From Stenotrophomonas maltophilia (GTDB lineage Bacteria > Pseudomonadota > Gammaproteobacteria > Xanthomonadales > Xanthomonadaceae): DNA of 64,000 nucleotides. The DNA is taken from NCBI RefSeq assembly GCF_001676385.1, contig NZ_LYVJ01000001.1, forward strand, positions 372,001 to 436,000, in the 5' to 3' direction. Shown here piece after piece: positions 44,298-54,134 of this stretch; position 1 is the first letter of the stretch; each line of letters opens with the position of its first letter. The notes below the pieces were generated by a model. The model was not told the DNA's origin, ran no database searches, and saw only the letters and a list, made by a program, of their open reading frames with translations. Both the position numbers and the translations under genes were made by a program.

Positions 44298-44415
44298 TGA
44301 CGCCGGGCCTGGCCCGGCGCCGCCTGGGCGCGCGCGATGCCTGGCGGGTGCGGTAGTGCCGGCCGCTGGCCGGCATCCGCAAGGGTGCCGAAGCGTGTCG
44401 ACCAGGGTCGACACC
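44298..44415. repeat. Series of GTAG/GTCGAC hairpins
   Basis: CGCCGGGCCTGGCCCGGCG, GTAGTGCCGGCCGCTGGCCG (44353 onward) and GTGTCGACCAGGGTCGACAC (44396-44415) are three stem-loops of related SMAG subtypes. They fill the gap between the convergent ester hydrolase and AraC genes and may help end both transcripts. Confidence 0.65.
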
Positions 44416-44432
44416 CACCGGAGCAGGGATCC

Positions 44433-45386
44433 TCACCCCACCTTGGATGGACCGGTGCGCCAGCGGCTGGGGACCAGGCCGAAGCGCTTGCGGAACGCGG
44501 CGGCGAAGTTGCTGGGGTGGCGGTAGCCACAGGCAGCCGCGGCCTGCTCGACGGTCCAGCCCTCTTCGCGCAGTCCGCGCTCGGCGCGCATCATGCGCTG
44601 CTCATGCAGATAGTCGAAGACGGAGCAGTTGTACTGCTGGGCAAAGTGACGGCGCAGCGAACTGGGGCTCATGCACGCCAGCTGGGCCAGCTCGACCAGG
44701 CTATGGTCGTGGCCGGGCTCGTCCTGGAGGTAGGCGCGCACGCGCTCCAGGCGCATGCGCTGACCGGCGCGCAGCGCGCGGCCAGGGTCGACCTTGATGC
44801 CGTTGGCCTGCAGGCCAGTAGCCAGCAGCTGCAATGCGACACCCTCGCGCCACAGGGCATCGATGCCTTCCTGCCAGGGACTGTCGAACAGTTGGCCCAG
44901 TGCTGGCAGCATGGCGCGGGGAATGGCCCATTGCCGGCATTGCAGCGCGGGCTTCAATGCCAGCTGCAATGCCGGCAGGCGCAGCAGATCGACGTCGAGA
45001 TCGGCCGGCGCAATCAGGCTGACCCCACGCAGATGGCTGCCGCCCGGATGACGGCCGGCCATCGACACCGGCTCATGATGGCCGGTGGTCATGCCCGTCC
45101 CGGCCCGCAGCGTGAAGCCCCTGCGGCGAGGAAGCTGGACGTCGACCTGGCCCTGCAGCATCAGGCGGATGGTGAGGCCGGCGCCATGGACCGCCGTGGC
45201 CGTGTAGGTGAATCGGTTATGCACGTCCGATGCGATCAGTCCCAGCCCACCGCGGAATGACTGCTCATGGACTTCACCGCGGCCGGCCCACTGGTCTTCG
45301 TGCAGCTCGCCTTCCTCGACGCGGTAGTCATAGCCATGGCGTTCGCCGAAACGGCGGTAATCAGCAAAAGTGAAATATCGGGACAT
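44433..45386 (-). CDS. AraC-family regulator, PchR-like
   Basis: About 317 residues. The long N-terminal domain (FRGGLGLIASDVHNRFTYT, then LTIRLMLQGQVDVQL) resembles PchR-type siderophore-sensing regulators. The C-terminal AraC domain is complete (LVELAQLACMSPSSLRRHFAQQY, TVEQAAAACGYRHPSNFAAAFRKRFG). The ligand and targets are unknown, and no siderophore gene is nearby. The start at ATG 45386 (MSRYFTFADYRRFGERHG) fits the family better than the longer frame reaching 45659. Confidence 0.82.
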   Translation of the reverse strand: MSRYFTFADYRRFGERHGYDYRVEEGELHEDQWAGRGEVHEQSFRGGLGLIASDVHNRFTYTATAVHGAGLTIRLMLQGQVDVQLPRRRGFTLRAGTGMTTGHHEPVSMAGRHPGGSHLRGVSLIAPADLDVDLLRLPALQLALKPALQCRQWAIPRAMLPALGQLFDSPWQEGIDALWREGVALQLLATGLQANGIKVDPGRALRAGQRMRLERVRAYLQDEPGHDHSLVELAQLACMSPSSLRRHFAQQYNCSVFDYLHEQRMMRAERGLREEGWTVEQAAAACGYRHPSNFAAAFRKRFGLVPSRWRTGPSKVG

Positions 45387-45809
45387 CGCTGGGCACGTGC
45401 AGGGGAGGGATGTGGCGCCGCCACCCATGCACGATGCGCGGGCCGGATCGGCCCGCGGCACGGCGGGGCGGGCAGCATCAGGACCGGGCGGGTTCTTTCC
45501 GGGCAGGAACCTGATGTGTTTCCCATTGTCGCTTCGATTCCTCCACTTCTGACCCGGAACGGGCCAAACCGATGTACCCGCAGGGCCAACTTGATCGTTC
45601 GCCACTGCATACGCATCCGTTCTGCACGCATTTCCGCCGGCCCTGCATATATCAATCATGGTTCAGGTTTCATCGCCCGGCGCAGTCACGCGGACGATTA
45701 CCGGGCGCCGCCCGCGTCACCGGGTGAACGGGTGAAAGTGGTGTGGTGCCGCCTTCACCGTTGTGCCACGGGCACCGCGCGACGCTCGGGGAAAACCCGG
45801 AGCCGGTCG
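45387..45809. other. 423-base gene-free divergent region (AraC gene / mgtC)
   Basis: There is no convincing gene. A TATATC sequence at 45649-45654 (plus) could be a -10 element for mgtC, leaving a GC-rich leader of about 150 bases with several short inverted repeats (for example CACCGGGTGAACGGGTG near 45719). Control of mgtC through its leader is known in Salmonella; here it is only a possibility. Confidence 0.3.
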
Positions 45810-46259
45810 ATGGAACTCAACCAGGATGTCTCGATCCTGCTGCGCGTGGCCGCAGCCATGCTGTTCGGTGGCGTGCTCGGCATCGAGCGCGAAATGGGCA
45901 AGCACGCGGCCGGCCTGCGCACGCACATGCTGATCGCCGGCGCCGCCGCGCTGATCGTAGGCCTCGGTGATTCGGTGGCCGAGCATTTCCAGCAGGAGCG
46001 CTATCGCGACCTGCTGCAGGTCGACCCGGTACGCCTGATCGAGGCGGTGGTGGCCTGCGTTGGATTCGTCGCCGCCGGCACGATCCTGCGTGGGTCGCGC
46101 GAGGACCAGGTCAGCGGCCTGACCACGGCCAGCTCGCTGATCATGGCGGCGGCCATCGGGATTGCGGTGGGGATCAGCAAGTACGTGATCGCCATCGGCG
46201 TGAGCGTGCTGTGCGTGCTGGTGCTGGCGGTGATGCGGCGATTGGAGAAGAAGATCTGA
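45810..46259 (+). CDS. MgtC/SapB-family membrane protein
   Basis: The protein has 149 residues with about four helices. It starts with the family signature LLRVAAAMLFGGVLGIERE and continues GKHAAGLRTHMLIAGAAALI, then GFVAAGTILRGSREDQVSGLTTASS. MgtC proteins help survival at low magnesium or inside host cells by restraining the F-type ATP synthase. This protein is the short form without the soluble C-terminal domain of Salmonella MgtC. It stands alone between the AraC gene and the lactate operon. Confidence 0.9.
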   Translation: MELNQDVSILLRVAAAMLFGGVLGIEREMGKHAAGLRTHMLIAGAAALIVGLGDSVAEHFQQERYRDLLQVDPVRLIEAVVACVGFVAAGTILRGSREDQVSGLTTASSLIMAAAIGIAVGISKYVIAIGVSVLCVLVLAVMRRLEKKI

Positions 46260-46351
46260 GGCGTTGAGGGGGGGGGGCGGAGCCTGTTCGGGATCCGCCC
46301 TGGGGTGGCAGGAACGGTCAGATCCCCGAAGGGGGGATACAACCCGTGAAG

Positions 46352-46461
46352 TGGTAGTACCAATACTGTGTATAACTCTATGGTCTAATAGGCGCATCGT
46401 CGGAGTGGCGGTTAAATCCGTTCCAAGTGGTCTGATCGAATGGGTTATTGGTACGACCAAT
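46352..46461. promoter_or_regulatory. Two LldR-type operators upstream of lldP
   Basis: TGGTAGTACCA (46352-46362) and ATTGGTACGACCAAT (46447-46461) share the TGGT-N3-ACCA core recognised by FadR-type LldR repressors. Their centres are 97 bases apart, as expected for DNA looping. A further half-site TGGTCT lies between. The lldR gene is in the operon itself. The rest of the gap 46260-46524 is unremarkable apart from a G-run at 46265. Confidence 0.65.
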
Positions 46462-46524
46462 AGTCGATGACCATGGCGACCCACCGCCTGCGGTGGAGCA
46501 ATCCCGCCCCAGTCGAGAGTCCTC

Positions 46525-48183
46525 ATGCAGCCCTGGCAACACGTGTACGACCCCGCCGGCAACCTGTGGTTGTCGAGCCTGATCGCGCTGCTGCCGATCG
46601 CCTTCTTCTTCATTGCCCTGGCCGTGCTGCGCATGAAGGGCTGGATCGCCGGCACGATCACCGTGGCCATCGCGCTTGGCGTGGCCCTGTTGTTCTACCG
46701 CATGCCGTTGAGCCAGGCGCTGGGCGCGGCCGGTTTCGGCTTCGTCTACGGCCTGTGGCCGATCGCCTGGATCATCATCGGCGCGGTGTTCCTCTACAAG
46801 GTTTCTGTCAAGACCGGGCAGTTCGACATCATCCGAGCCTCGATCCTGTCGGTGACCGAGGACCAGCGCCTGCAGATGCTGATGGTTGGCTTCGCCTTCG
46901 GTGCCTTCCTGGAAGGCGCGGCCGGCTTCGGTGCGCCGGTGGCGATCACTGCGGCACTGCTGGTCGGGCTGGGCTTCAAGCCGCTGTATGCCGCCGGCCT
47001 GTGCCTGATCGTCAACACCGCGCCGGTGGCGTTCGGCGCAATGGGTATTCCGATCATCGTGGCCGGGCAGGTCACCGGCCTGGATGCGTTCGAGATTGGC
47101 CAGATGGCCGGCCGCCAGCTGCCGTTCCTTACTCTCATCGTGCTGTTCTGGATCATGGCGATCATGGATGGCTGGCGCGGCATCAAGGAAACCTGGCCGG
47201 CGGTGCTGGTTGCGGGCGGCTCGTTCGCCATCGCGCAGTACCTCACTTCCAACTTCATTGGCCCGGAACTGCCGGACATCACTGCGTCGCTGGCGTCGCT
47301 GGTGTGCCTGACCCTGTTCCTGCGCCGCTGGAAGCCGGCGCGGATCTTCCGCTTCGATACCGCAACAAGCGCCGAGGTGGCCGCACAGGCACTGGAGGCG
47401 CCGCGCTACAGCGCTGGCCAGATCGCCAAGGCATGGTCGCCGTTCCTGATCCTCACCGCGATGGTCACGCTGTGGAGCATCAAGCCGTTCAAGTCGCTGT
47501 TCGCGGCGGGCGGCCCGTTGGAAAGCTGGGTATTGAAGATCCCGGTGCCCGGCCTGGACCAGAGGGTGCAGAAGATGCCGCCGATCGTGGACGCGCCGCT
47601 CAGCTACGAGGCGATCTACAAGTTCGACGGGTTTTCGGCCACCGGCACCTCGATCATCCTCGCGGCGGTGATCGCGATCATCGCGCTGCGCATGCCGGCC
47701 CGTTCGGCGCTGCAGACCTTCGGCGAGACTGTGCGCGAGCTGCGCGTGCCGATCTACTCGATCGGCATGGTGCTCGCCTTTGCCTTCATCGCCAACTACT
47801 CGGGCCTGTCGGCGACGCTGGCGCTGGCATTGGCGCACACTGGTGATGCATTCCCGTTCTTCTCGCCGTCCCTGGGCTGGCTGGGTGTGTTCCTGACCGG
47901 CTCGGATACCTCGTCCAATGCGCTGTTCTCGGCGTTGCAGGCCACCACCGCACAGCAGATCGGTGTGTCCGACGTGCTGCTGGTGGCGGCCAACACCACC
48001 GGCGGTGTCACCGGCAAGATGATCTCGCCGCAGTCGATCGCCATTGCCTGCGCTGCGGTTGGCCTGGCCGGCAAGGAATCGGACCTGTTCCGTTTCACGG
48101 TCAAGCACAGCCTGGTCTTCACCACGATGGTCGGCCTGATCACCCTGGCCCAGGCCTACTGGCTGACCTGGATGATTCCCTGA
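46525..48183 (+). CDS. lldP: L-lactate permease
   Basis: The protein has 552 residues and about 12-14 membrane helices. It starts [22 protein letters not shown] and contains [24 protein letters not shown], the family hallmark, and a C-terminal [13 protein letters not shown]. LldP imports L- and D-lactate (and glycolate) with a proton. It heads lldP-lldR-lldD-dld, all on the same strand with short gaps or overlaps, behind two LldR-type operators. Confidence 0.95.
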   Translation: MQPWQHVYDPAGNLWLSSLIALLPIAFFFIALAVLRMKGWIAGTITVAIALGVALLFYRMPLSQALGAAGFGFVYGLWPIAWIIIGAVFLYKVSVKTGQFDIIRASILSVTEDQRLQMLMVGFAFGAFLEGAAGFGAPVAITAALLVGLGFKPLYAAGLCLIVNTAPVAFGAMGIPIIVAGQVTGLDAFEIGQMAGRQLPFLTLIVLFWIMAIMDGWRGIKETWPAVLVAGGSFAIAQYLTSNFIGPELPDITASLASLVCLTLFLRRWKPARIFRFDTATSAEVAAQALEAPRYSAGQIAKAWSPFLILTAMVTLWSIKPFKSLFAAGGPLESWVLKIPVPGLDQRVQKMPPIVDAPLSYEAIYKFDGFSATGTSIILAAVIAIIALRMPARSALQTFGETVRELRVPIYSIGMVLAFAFIANYSGLSATLALALAHTGDAFPFFSPSLGWLGVFLTGSDTSSNALFSALQATTAQQIGVSDVLLVAANTTGGVTGKMISPQSIAIACAAVGLAGKESDLFRFTVKHSLVFTTMVGLITLAQAYWLTWMIP

Positions 48184-48236
48184 GCCATGCACGGTTGGTC
48201 GACCACGCGCTGGGTGCTTCGGGCCACAATGGCGCC

Positions 48237-49001
48237 ATGAGCACGCAACGTATTTCGGACAAGGTGGCCGCGCAGCTGCGGGGCCTGGTGCAGGAACAGC
48301 GGCTGCGGCCGGGCGACCGGCTGCCGGCCGAGCGCACCCTGGCGGTGCAGCTGGGAGTCTCGCGCACGGCGTTGCGCGAGGCCATCGCGCAGCTGGCCAG
48401 CCAGGGCCTGCTGACCGCACGCGTCGGTGGCGGCACCTACGTGGCCGAACCCGCAGCACGTGCGCGGCAGGCGCTGGACGAACCGCTGGCGCCGTACCTG
48501 CCGCTGTTCCAGGGCGATCCGGAATACCGCTTCGACGTGCTGGAGATCCGCCACGCGCTGGAAGGTGCCACCGCCTGGCATGCGGCGCTGCGTGCCACCG
48601 ACGAGGATCGCACCCGCATCGCGCAGGCCTTCCAGACCATGATGGATGCGCACGGCAAGGATGACCCCACCGGCGAGGCGGAGGCCGACGCGGCCTTCCA
48701 CCTGTCCATCGCCGAGGCCTCGCACAACCTGGTGCTGCTGCAGGTGATGCGTGGACTGTTCGAGCTGCTGCAGACCAACATCTCGCAAAGCCGCGAAAAG
48801 CTCTATACCTCGGGGAGGACCTTCTCGCCGCTCTCCGACCAGCACCGCGAGATGATGGATGCGGTGCTGGCCGGCGACCCCGAACGCGCGCGCGCCGCCG
48901 CGCATGCCCACCTCGAGTTCGTGCACACCACGCTGCGCACCCTCGATGACAACGAGGCCCGGCGTGCGCGGGCCTCCCGTCTGCCTTCCCCCCACGGTTG
49001 A
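48237..49001 (+). CDS. lldR: LldR, lactate-responsive GntR/FadR repressor
   Basis: The protein has 254 residues. The winged helix ([25 protein letters not shown], then [13 protein letters not shown]) is followed by an FCD ligand domain with the metal-binding pattern ([41 protein letters not shown]). Lactate binding should release it from the TGGT-N3-ACCA sites upstream of lldP. ATG 48237 is preferred over a TTG 14 codons earlier. It lies 53 bases after lldP and 4 bases before lldD. Confidence 0.92.
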   Translation: MSTQRISDKVAAQLRGLVQEQRLRPGDRLPAERTLAVQLGVSRTALREAIAQLASQGLLTARVGGGTYVAEPAARARQALDEPLAPYLPLFQGDPEYRFDVLEIRHALEGATAWHAALRATDEDRTRIAQAFQTMMDAHGKDDPTGEAEADAAFHLSIAEASHNLVLLQVMRGLFELLQTNISQSREKLYTSGRTFSPLSDQHREMMDAVLAGDPERARAAAHAHLEFVHTTLRTLDDNEARRARASRLPSPHG

Positions 49002-49005
49002 CCCC

Positions 49006-50145
49006 ATGATCATCTCCGCCTCCACCGATTATCGTGCTGCAGCGCAACGCCGGCTGCCGCCGTTCCTGTTCCACTACATCGATGGCGGCGCGTATGCCGA
49101 GCACACGCTGAAGCGCAACGTTTCCGATCTGTCCGACATCGCGCTGCGCCAGCGCATCCTGCGCAACATGTCCGACCTGAGCCTGGAAACCGAGTTGTTC
49201 GGCGAAAAACTGTCGATGCCGGTGGCGCTGGCACCGGTCGGCCTGACCGGCATGTACGCCCGGCGCGGTGAAGTGCAGGCGGCGCGCGCGGCCGACAGCC
49301 GCGGCATCCCGTTCACCCTGTCCACCGTTTCGGTCTGCCCGATCGAGGAAGTGGCACCGGCGATCCAGCGGCCGATGTGGTTCCAGCTGTACGTGCTGCG
49401 CGACAGGGGTTTCATGCGCAACGCGCTGGAGCGGGCGCAGGCCGCAGGTGTGACCACCTTGGTGTTCACCGTGGACATGCCGGTACCGGGCGCGCGCTAC
49501 CGCGATGCACACTCCGGCATGAGTGGCCCGAACGCCTCGCTGCGCCGTATCGGCCAGGCCATCACCCACCCGCACTGGGCGTGGGACGTCGGCCTGTTCG
49601 GGCGCCCGCACGACCTGGGCAACATCTCCACCTACCGCGGCAACCCGACCGGGCTGGAGGACTACATCGGCTGGCTGGGCAGCAATTTCGATCCCTCGAT
49701 TTCGTGGAAGGACCTGGAGTGGATCCGTGAGTTCTGGAAGGGTCCGATGGTGATCAAGGGCATCCTTGATCCGGATGACGCACGCGATGCGGTCAAGTTC
49801 GGCGCCGATGGCATCGTCGTCTCCAACCACGGTGGCCGCCAGCTGGACGGCGTGCTGTCCACCGCACGTGCATTGCCGGCGATTGCCGATGCGGTGCAGG
49901 GTGACCTGAAGATCCTCGCCGATTCCGGCATCCGCACCGGCCTGGACGTGGTGCGCATGCTGGCGCTGGGTGCCGACACCGTGCTGCTGGGCCGTGCCTT
50001 CGTCTACGCGCTGGCCGCGCAGGGCGAGGCGGGCGTGGCCAACCTGCTGGACCTGATCGCCCGGGAAATGCGCGTGGCGATGACGCTGACCGGTGCACGC
50101 TGCATCGCCGCCATCGGCCGCGATTCGCTGGTCAGCCTGCCATGA
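49006..50145 (+). CDS. lldD: L-lactate dehydrogenase (FMN, quinone-linked)
   Basis: The protein has 379 residues. LldD oxidises L-lactate to pyruvate and passes electrons to quinone at the membrane. It starts [28 protein letters not shown], with the FMN motifs [15 protein letters not shown] and [12 protein letters not shown]. The catalytic His275 lies in [11 protein letters not shown], followed by the phosphate-binding [22 protein letters not shown]. It overlaps dld by 4 bases (ATGA). Confidence 0.96.
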   Translation: MIISASTDYRAAAQRRLPPFLFHYIDGGAYAEHTLKRNVSDLSDIALRQRILRNMSDLSLETELFGEKLSMPVALAPVGLTGMYARRGEVQAARAADSRGIPFTLSTVSVCPIEEVAPAIQRPMWFQLYVLRDRGFMRNALERAQAAGVTTLVFTVDMPVPGARYRDAHSGMSGPNASLRRIGQAITHPHWAWDVGLFGRPHDLGNISTYRGNPTGLEDYIGWLGSNFDPSISWKDLEWIREFWKGPMVIKGILDPDDARDAVKFGADGIVVSNHGGRQLDGVLSTARALPAIADAVQGDLKILADSGIRTGLDVVRMLALGADTVLLGRAFVYALAAQGEAGVANLLDLIAREMRVAMTLTGARCIAAIGRDSLVSLP

Positions 50146-51842
50146 GCGACCACGATGCGGTGCTGGCGCAGTTGCGCGATGCAGTTGGCAGGCGCCACGT
50201 GCTGACCGGTGACAAGGCCACCCGCCGCTTCCGCCGCGGCTACCGCTTTGGCGATGGCCCGGTGCTGGCGGTCGTGCGCCCGGGCACGCTGCTGGAACTG
50301 TGGCGCGTGCTGCAAGCGGCGGTGCAGGGGGGGACGGCCATCATCCTGCAGGCGGCCAATACCGGCCTGACCGGCGGCTCGACGCCGGACGGCGACGACT
50401 ACGACCGGCCGATCGTGCTGGTCAGCACGCTGCGCCTGGCCGGCATCCAGCTGTTGAATGAAGGTCGCCAGGTGCTGTGCCTGCCCGGTGCAACCCTGGA
50501 CCGCCTGGAGCAGACGCTGGCACCGCTCGGCCGTGAACCGCATTCGGTGATCGGCTCGTCCTGCATCGGCGCCTCGGTACTGGGCGGCATCTGCAACAAC
50601 TCCGGTGGCGCGCTGGTGCGCCGAGGCCCGGCCTATACCGAGCTGGCCCTGTATGCGCAGGTCGATGCGCGGGGCCAGCTGCAGCTGGTCAACCATCTGG
50701 GCATCGCGCTGGGTGATACGCCCGAGCAGATCCTGCAGCGCCTGCAGGCTGGCGACTACAGTGTTGCCGACGTAGGTGATGGCGACGGCCGCGCCGCGTC
50801 CGATCCACGCTACGCCGAGGACGTGCGCAAGGTCGATGCCGGTAGCCCGGCGCGCTTCAATGCCGACCCCAGCCGCCACTTCGAGGCGGCCGGTTCGGCC
50901 GGCAAGCTGGCGGTGTTCGCGGTGCGCCTGGATACCTTCGAGAAAGAGGCCGCCGAAGTCTTCTACATCGGCAGCAACCGCACCGCCAGCCTCACTGCGA
51001 TCCGGCGGCAGCTGCTGACCGGATTCGAGCGCCTGCCGATTGCCGGCGAATACATCCACCGCGATGCCTATGACATCGGCGAGCGCTACGGCAAGGACAG
51101 TTTCCTGCTGATCGACCGCCTGGGCACCGCACGCGTACCCGCCGCGTTCGCACTGAAGAGCCGCGTCGATGGCTGGTTCGAACGACTGGGCCTGCGTGGG
51201 GTGACCGACCGGACGATGCAGGTGCTGACCGGCCTGCTGCCCTCGCACCTGCCCAAGCGCATGGGCGAGTTCCGCCAGCGTTATGAGCATCACCTGTTGC
51301 TGAAGGTCTCGGCGCAGGATGCCGAGGCGACAGAAGCGTGGCTGCGTGCGTTCTTCGCCGAGCACGAAGGCGGCTATTTCCACTGCACGCCGGAGGAGGG
51401 GCGCAAGGCCTTCCTGCATCGCTTCGCCGTGGCCGGCGCCGCGGTGCGCTATCGCGAAGTGCATCGCGACCGGGTGCAGGACATCGTGGCGCTGGACATC
51501 GCACTGCGCCGCGACGATGCCGACTGGTTCGAGCAGCTGCCGGCCGACATCGATGGCCGCCTGTTGCACAAGCTGTACTACGGCCACTTCCTGTGCCACG
51601 TGTTCCACCAGGACTACATCGCGCGCAAGGGGGAGGACCCGATGGCAATCGAGCACGCGATGTGGGCGCTGCTGGACCAGCGCGGTGCCGAGTACCCCGC
51701 TGAGCACAACGTGGGCCACCTGTATCCGGCCAAGCCGGCACTGGCCGGGTTCTATCGGCGGCTGGACCCCACCAATACATTCAATCCTGGCGTCGGCCAG
51801 ACTTCGAAGGCGAAAGGATGGGGTGGCTGCGACCGTGGATGA
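50142..51842 (+). CDS. dld: D-lactate dehydrogenase (FAD, quinone-linked)
   Basis: The protein has 566 residues. Dld oxidises D-lactate to pyruvate at the inner membrane face. It carries an FAD-binding PCMH domain ([23 protein letters not shown] is the flavin loop region; [22 protein letters not shown] follows) and the C-terminal Dld membrane-binding and cap region ([20 protein letters not shown]). It resembles E. coli Dld, not the smaller GlcD-type enzymes. Together with lldD it lets the cell use both lactate isomers. Confidence 0.94.
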   Translation: MSDHDAVLAQLRDAVGRRHVLTGDKATRRFRRGYRFGDGPVLAVVRPGTLLELWRVLQAAVQGGTAIILQAANTGLTGGSTPDGDDYDRPIVLVSTLRLAGIQLLNEGRQVLCLPGATLDRLEQTLAPLGREPHSVIGSSCIGASVLGGICNNSGGALVRRGPAYTELALYAQVDARGQLQLVNHLGIALGDTPEQILQRLQAGDYSVADVGDGDGRAASDPRYAEDVRKVDAGSPARFNADPSRHFEAAGSAGKLAVFAVRLDTFEKEAAEVFYIGSNRTASLTAIRRQLLTGFERLPIAGEYIHRDAYDIGERYGKDSFLLIDRLGTARVPAAFALKSRVDGWFERLGLRGVTDRTMQVLTGLLPSHLPKRMGEFRQRYEHHLLLKVSAQDAEATEAWLRAFFAEHEGGYFHCTPEEGRKAFLHRFAVAGAAVRYREVHRDRVQDIVALDIALRRDDADWFEQLPADIDGRLLHKLYYGHFLCHVFHQDYIARKGEDPMAIEHAMWALLDQRGAEYPAEHNVGHLYPAKPALAGFYRRLDPTNTFNPGVGQTSKAKGWGGCDRG

Positions 51843-51843
51843 T

Positions 51844-51909
51844 GTAGAGCCGAGCCTATGCTCGGCTGCTCGTCCCGACAGACAGCAGTCGAGCATGGCT
51901 CGACTCTAC
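51844..51909. repeat. SMAG-type repeat dimer
   Basis: GTAGAGCCGAGCCTATGCTC and the inverted GTCGAGCATGGCTCGACTC with CTAC form the element. It begins two bases after the dld stop. A degenerate extra hairpin (TCGAGCAGGGCTCGA) follows near 51920. Confidence 0.8.
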
Positions 51910-51984
51910 AAAGGCGACATCGAGCAGGGCTCGACGCCACCCGGACAGCGGTTACCATCGGAATCCCGTACGCAGGAGCCGCCC

Positions 51985-52869
51985 ATGCCCACCATCGTTA
52001 CCCGCGCCACGCTGTCTGCCGCATTGCTGGCCACCCCGTTGCTTGCGCTGGCCCAGACCTCGATCCTGCCGCAGCAGCGAGATGCTGCGGGCAACGTGAT
52101 GGAGCCGCTGGGGCAGGTGCTTCGGACCAGCGAGACAGGGGCGTCAGGAATGTACTACTGCACGCGGGATCAGGCCTGGTGCGCGCGCGTGCAGCCGGCG
52201 ACTGCAGACGGGGAACGGCCGGCCGGGCTGGAGGTCTCCGAAAGGGTGGCTGCCGAAGGGGAGCCGCAGACCTACCATGTCGCCATCGATGTGCCGCGGG
52301 AAAGCGAGCTGACGCTGTGGCCATGGATCGTGCGGCTGGCCCCCGGCGTAGGAAGCGACGAGGCGGTGACGGATCCGCAGCAGCGCGCCCGCCAGAACGT
52401 GCTGGTGGGTGGCATCGTAACGTCCAGCAGCATGTATTCCGGCGGCGGCGCCGATGCATCCACGCTGCAGCTGGCGCGCGTGCGCCATCTGCAGGACGAC
52501 ATCCAGGTGGACGACGACGTGCTCACCCTGCCATGGCTGGGCAACGCAATGATCCGGGCCTGCTTCAGCGAGCAGGACACCAGGCAGCGCGCGGGTGCCT
52601 GCCACGATGAGTACGGGTTCTCGGCAAAACTGTCCCTCGACGCGGCGGCCCATGGCATGCCTGTGCTGCGCTACCAGACGGTGGCCACCCGCTTCCCGGC
52701 GGGCGTCTCGCGGTCGGAGGATTCGCTGGCCAAGGGGCCATTGAAGAAGAAGGACCTGCGCACCGAGCAGGACCCGGCGTGCAGTTATACGCGCTTGTTC
52801 CGATTCAGCGAGGGAGCATTCCACCCGGACCAGGCGCTGCCGGATTGCGCGGGCTATACCGGGCCCTGA
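51985..52869 (+). CDS. Exported protein of unknown function
   Basis: The 294-residue protein has a signal peptide (MPTIVTRATLSAALLATPLLALA). The mature part contains several Cys residues (YYCTRDQAWC, IRACFSEQ, GACHDEYGF, DPACSYTR, LPDCAGY) that could form disulfides, so it is probably periplasmic or surface-located. I do not recognise a family. GCAGGAG lies 7 bases before the ATG. It stands between two SMAG repeats, so it is probably a single-gene unit. Confidence 0.75.
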   Translation: MPTIVTRATLSAALLATPLLALAQTSILPQQRDAAGNVMEPLGQVLRTSETGASGMYYCTRDQAWCARVQPATADGERPAGLEVSERVAAEGEPQTYHVAIDVPRESELTLWPWIVRLAPGVGSDEAVTDPQQRARQNVLVGGIVTSSSMYSGGGADASTLQLARVRHLQDDIQVDDDVLTLPWLGNAMIRACFSEQDTRQRAGACHDEYGFSAKLSLDAAAHGMPVLRYQTVATRFPAGVSRSEDSLAKGPLKKKDLRTEQDPACSYTRLFRFSEGAFHPDQALPDCAGYTGP

Positions 52870-52872
52870 GCT

Positions 52873-52933
52873 GTGGAGCCGAGCCCACGCTCGGCTGTCA
52901 CGCAAGAGCAGCCGAGCGTGGGCTCGGCTCCAC
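52873..52933. repeat. SMAG-type repeat dimer
   Basis: GTGGAGCCGAGCCCACGCTC and GCCGAGCGTGGGCTCGGCTC with CCAC at the right edge. It lies between convergent genes and may act as a shared terminator. Confidence 0.8.
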
Positions 52934-52938
52934 AGGAA

Positions 52939-53235
52939 TTATTCGCAGCGGGTGGACGTGATGATGTTGTCCTTGTCCACGAACACGCGCAGTCGATCCT
53001 GGCGGATGTCGCGGGTGGTGATGGTGTTGGGGCCGATCGGGTTGACCAGGCCGGCGCCGCTTTCGCTGGACAACCGGCGGATGTTGGCTTCATTGGCCGG
53101 TTGGCCGATCGCCCAGCCCAGCTGGCTGGCGTCGCAGCGGCCATCACCCTTCACCTGCGGGCCAGGCGTGCTGACGCAGGCCGACAGCAGCAGGATCGAG
53201 GCAGGCAACAGCAGGGACAGACGGAAAGCGGACAT
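52939..53235 (-). CDS. Inhibitor I78 family lipoprotein
   Basis: The protein has 98 residues. It starts MSAFRLSLLLPASILLLSAC with a lipobox (Cys20). The mature part shows the I78 pattern: CDASQLGWAIGQ, then NTITTRDIRQDRLRVFVDKDN and a terminal Cys. I78 proteins inhibit serine proteases of the subtilisin or elastase type and may protect the producer from its own secreted proteases. AGGAG lies 9 bases before ATG 53235. A longer frame to 53277 is less likely. Confidence 0.85.
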   Translation of the reverse strand: MSAFRLSLLLPASILLLSACVSTPGPQVKGDGRCDASQLGWAIGQPANEANIRRLSSESGAGLVNPIGPNTITTRDIRQDRLRVFVDKDNIITSTRCE

Positions 53236-53439
53236 GCGAGCGCTCCTGCGCAGGGAAGATGGCAGGAACGATAGCACCCGTCATGCGAAAGGCGTCAGCA
53301 TTGCGGTCATTGCCGGCACAGCGTGGCCGTTGCATAGTGGGAGGGATGGCTGGTACCGCCAGCGGGCAAGCCGGGCCGTTCCGGTGCAGAAGTTGGACAG
53401 GTTATGACGGCTGGCAGTATCCGCGGCAAGGGCAGGACG

Positions 53440-54066
53440 ATGAAGGCACTGGCGCTGTCCCTGCTGGGCGTGGTGGTTGCCGCCCCGGCGGCAGAACCCG
53501 GGCCCGGGCCCCTGCCTGCCGAGCCCCTGGTGTTCGGTGCCTGGCGCAACCTGCAGACGGAAGCAGGTTACGAGCCAGCGCAGCGCGATCTGGCGTTCGC
53601 CATGTTGCCGCAGGCGGCGACCCGTGGCGATCGTTTCGCCATCCTCGATCGTGAAGGCAAGCGCACGGTGTGCTGCCTGCAGGTGGCCAGTCCTTCACTG
53701 GGCGTGGCCGCACTGCGCGGACACTACCACCTGCCACAGGCCTGGGTGAACGACCTGAGCAATGGCAGCAGCCCTGCGCGCCCCTACCTGCCGCATGTCT
53801 ATGCGATGCAGCGGGTGGACGAGCTGGCCGACTACCGCTTTGCCGACGTGCCTGGTGCCTACAGTGACCTCGGTGGGCTGCTGATCCCGGAGGGAGCCAC
53901 GCTGGAGGCGGACGGCAGCGCCATTCGCATGGCCGACAACCGTTATCCGCTGCACTTCCAGCGCCAGCCCCACGCCGATGACGATGGTGCGCTGGACCGC
54001 TACACCCTGCAGATGGGCGAGGGCGCAGCCCCCGTAGTGGTTGAAGTGCCGTTCGGCACCTACTGA
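53440..54066 (+). CDS. Exported protein of unknown function
   Basis: The protein has 208 residues with a signal peptide (MKALALSLLGVVVAAPAAEP). The rest (LVFGAWRNLQTEAGYEPAQRDL, TVCCLQVASPSLGVAALRGHYHLPQAWV) shows a CC pair and alternating strands but no family I know. It lies 68 bases before cdh in the same direction and could be co-transcribed with it. ATG 53440 is preferred to 53404 because it opens directly into the signal peptide. Confidence 0.7.
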   Translation: MKALALSLLGVVVAAPAAEPGPGPLPAEPLVFGAWRNLQTEAGYEPAQRDLAFAMLPQAATRGDRFAILDREGKRTVCCLQVASPSLGVAALRGHYHLPQAWVNDLSNGSSPARPYLPHVYAMQRVDELADYRFADVPGAYSDLGGLLIPEGATLEADGSAIRMADNRYPLHFQRQPHADDDGALDRYTLQMGEGAAPVVVEVPFGTY

Positions 54067-54134
54067 TTGCAGCGCCGCACTGGCTAGAATGCAGCGCGGC
54101 GCTGTCTGCCGTGCCCGTTCCGTGAGTCGCTGCC

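Noticed and set aside
42322..44436. A 704-codon minus-strand open frame
   Set aside because: It is antisense to the ester hydrolase, whose full catalytic set is on the plus strand.
46378..49830. A 1150-codon open frame on the minus strand opposite the lactate operon
   Set aside because: It runs antisense through lldP, lldR and lldD, has a His/Gln/Arg-rich composition without domains, and arises from high GC at third positions.
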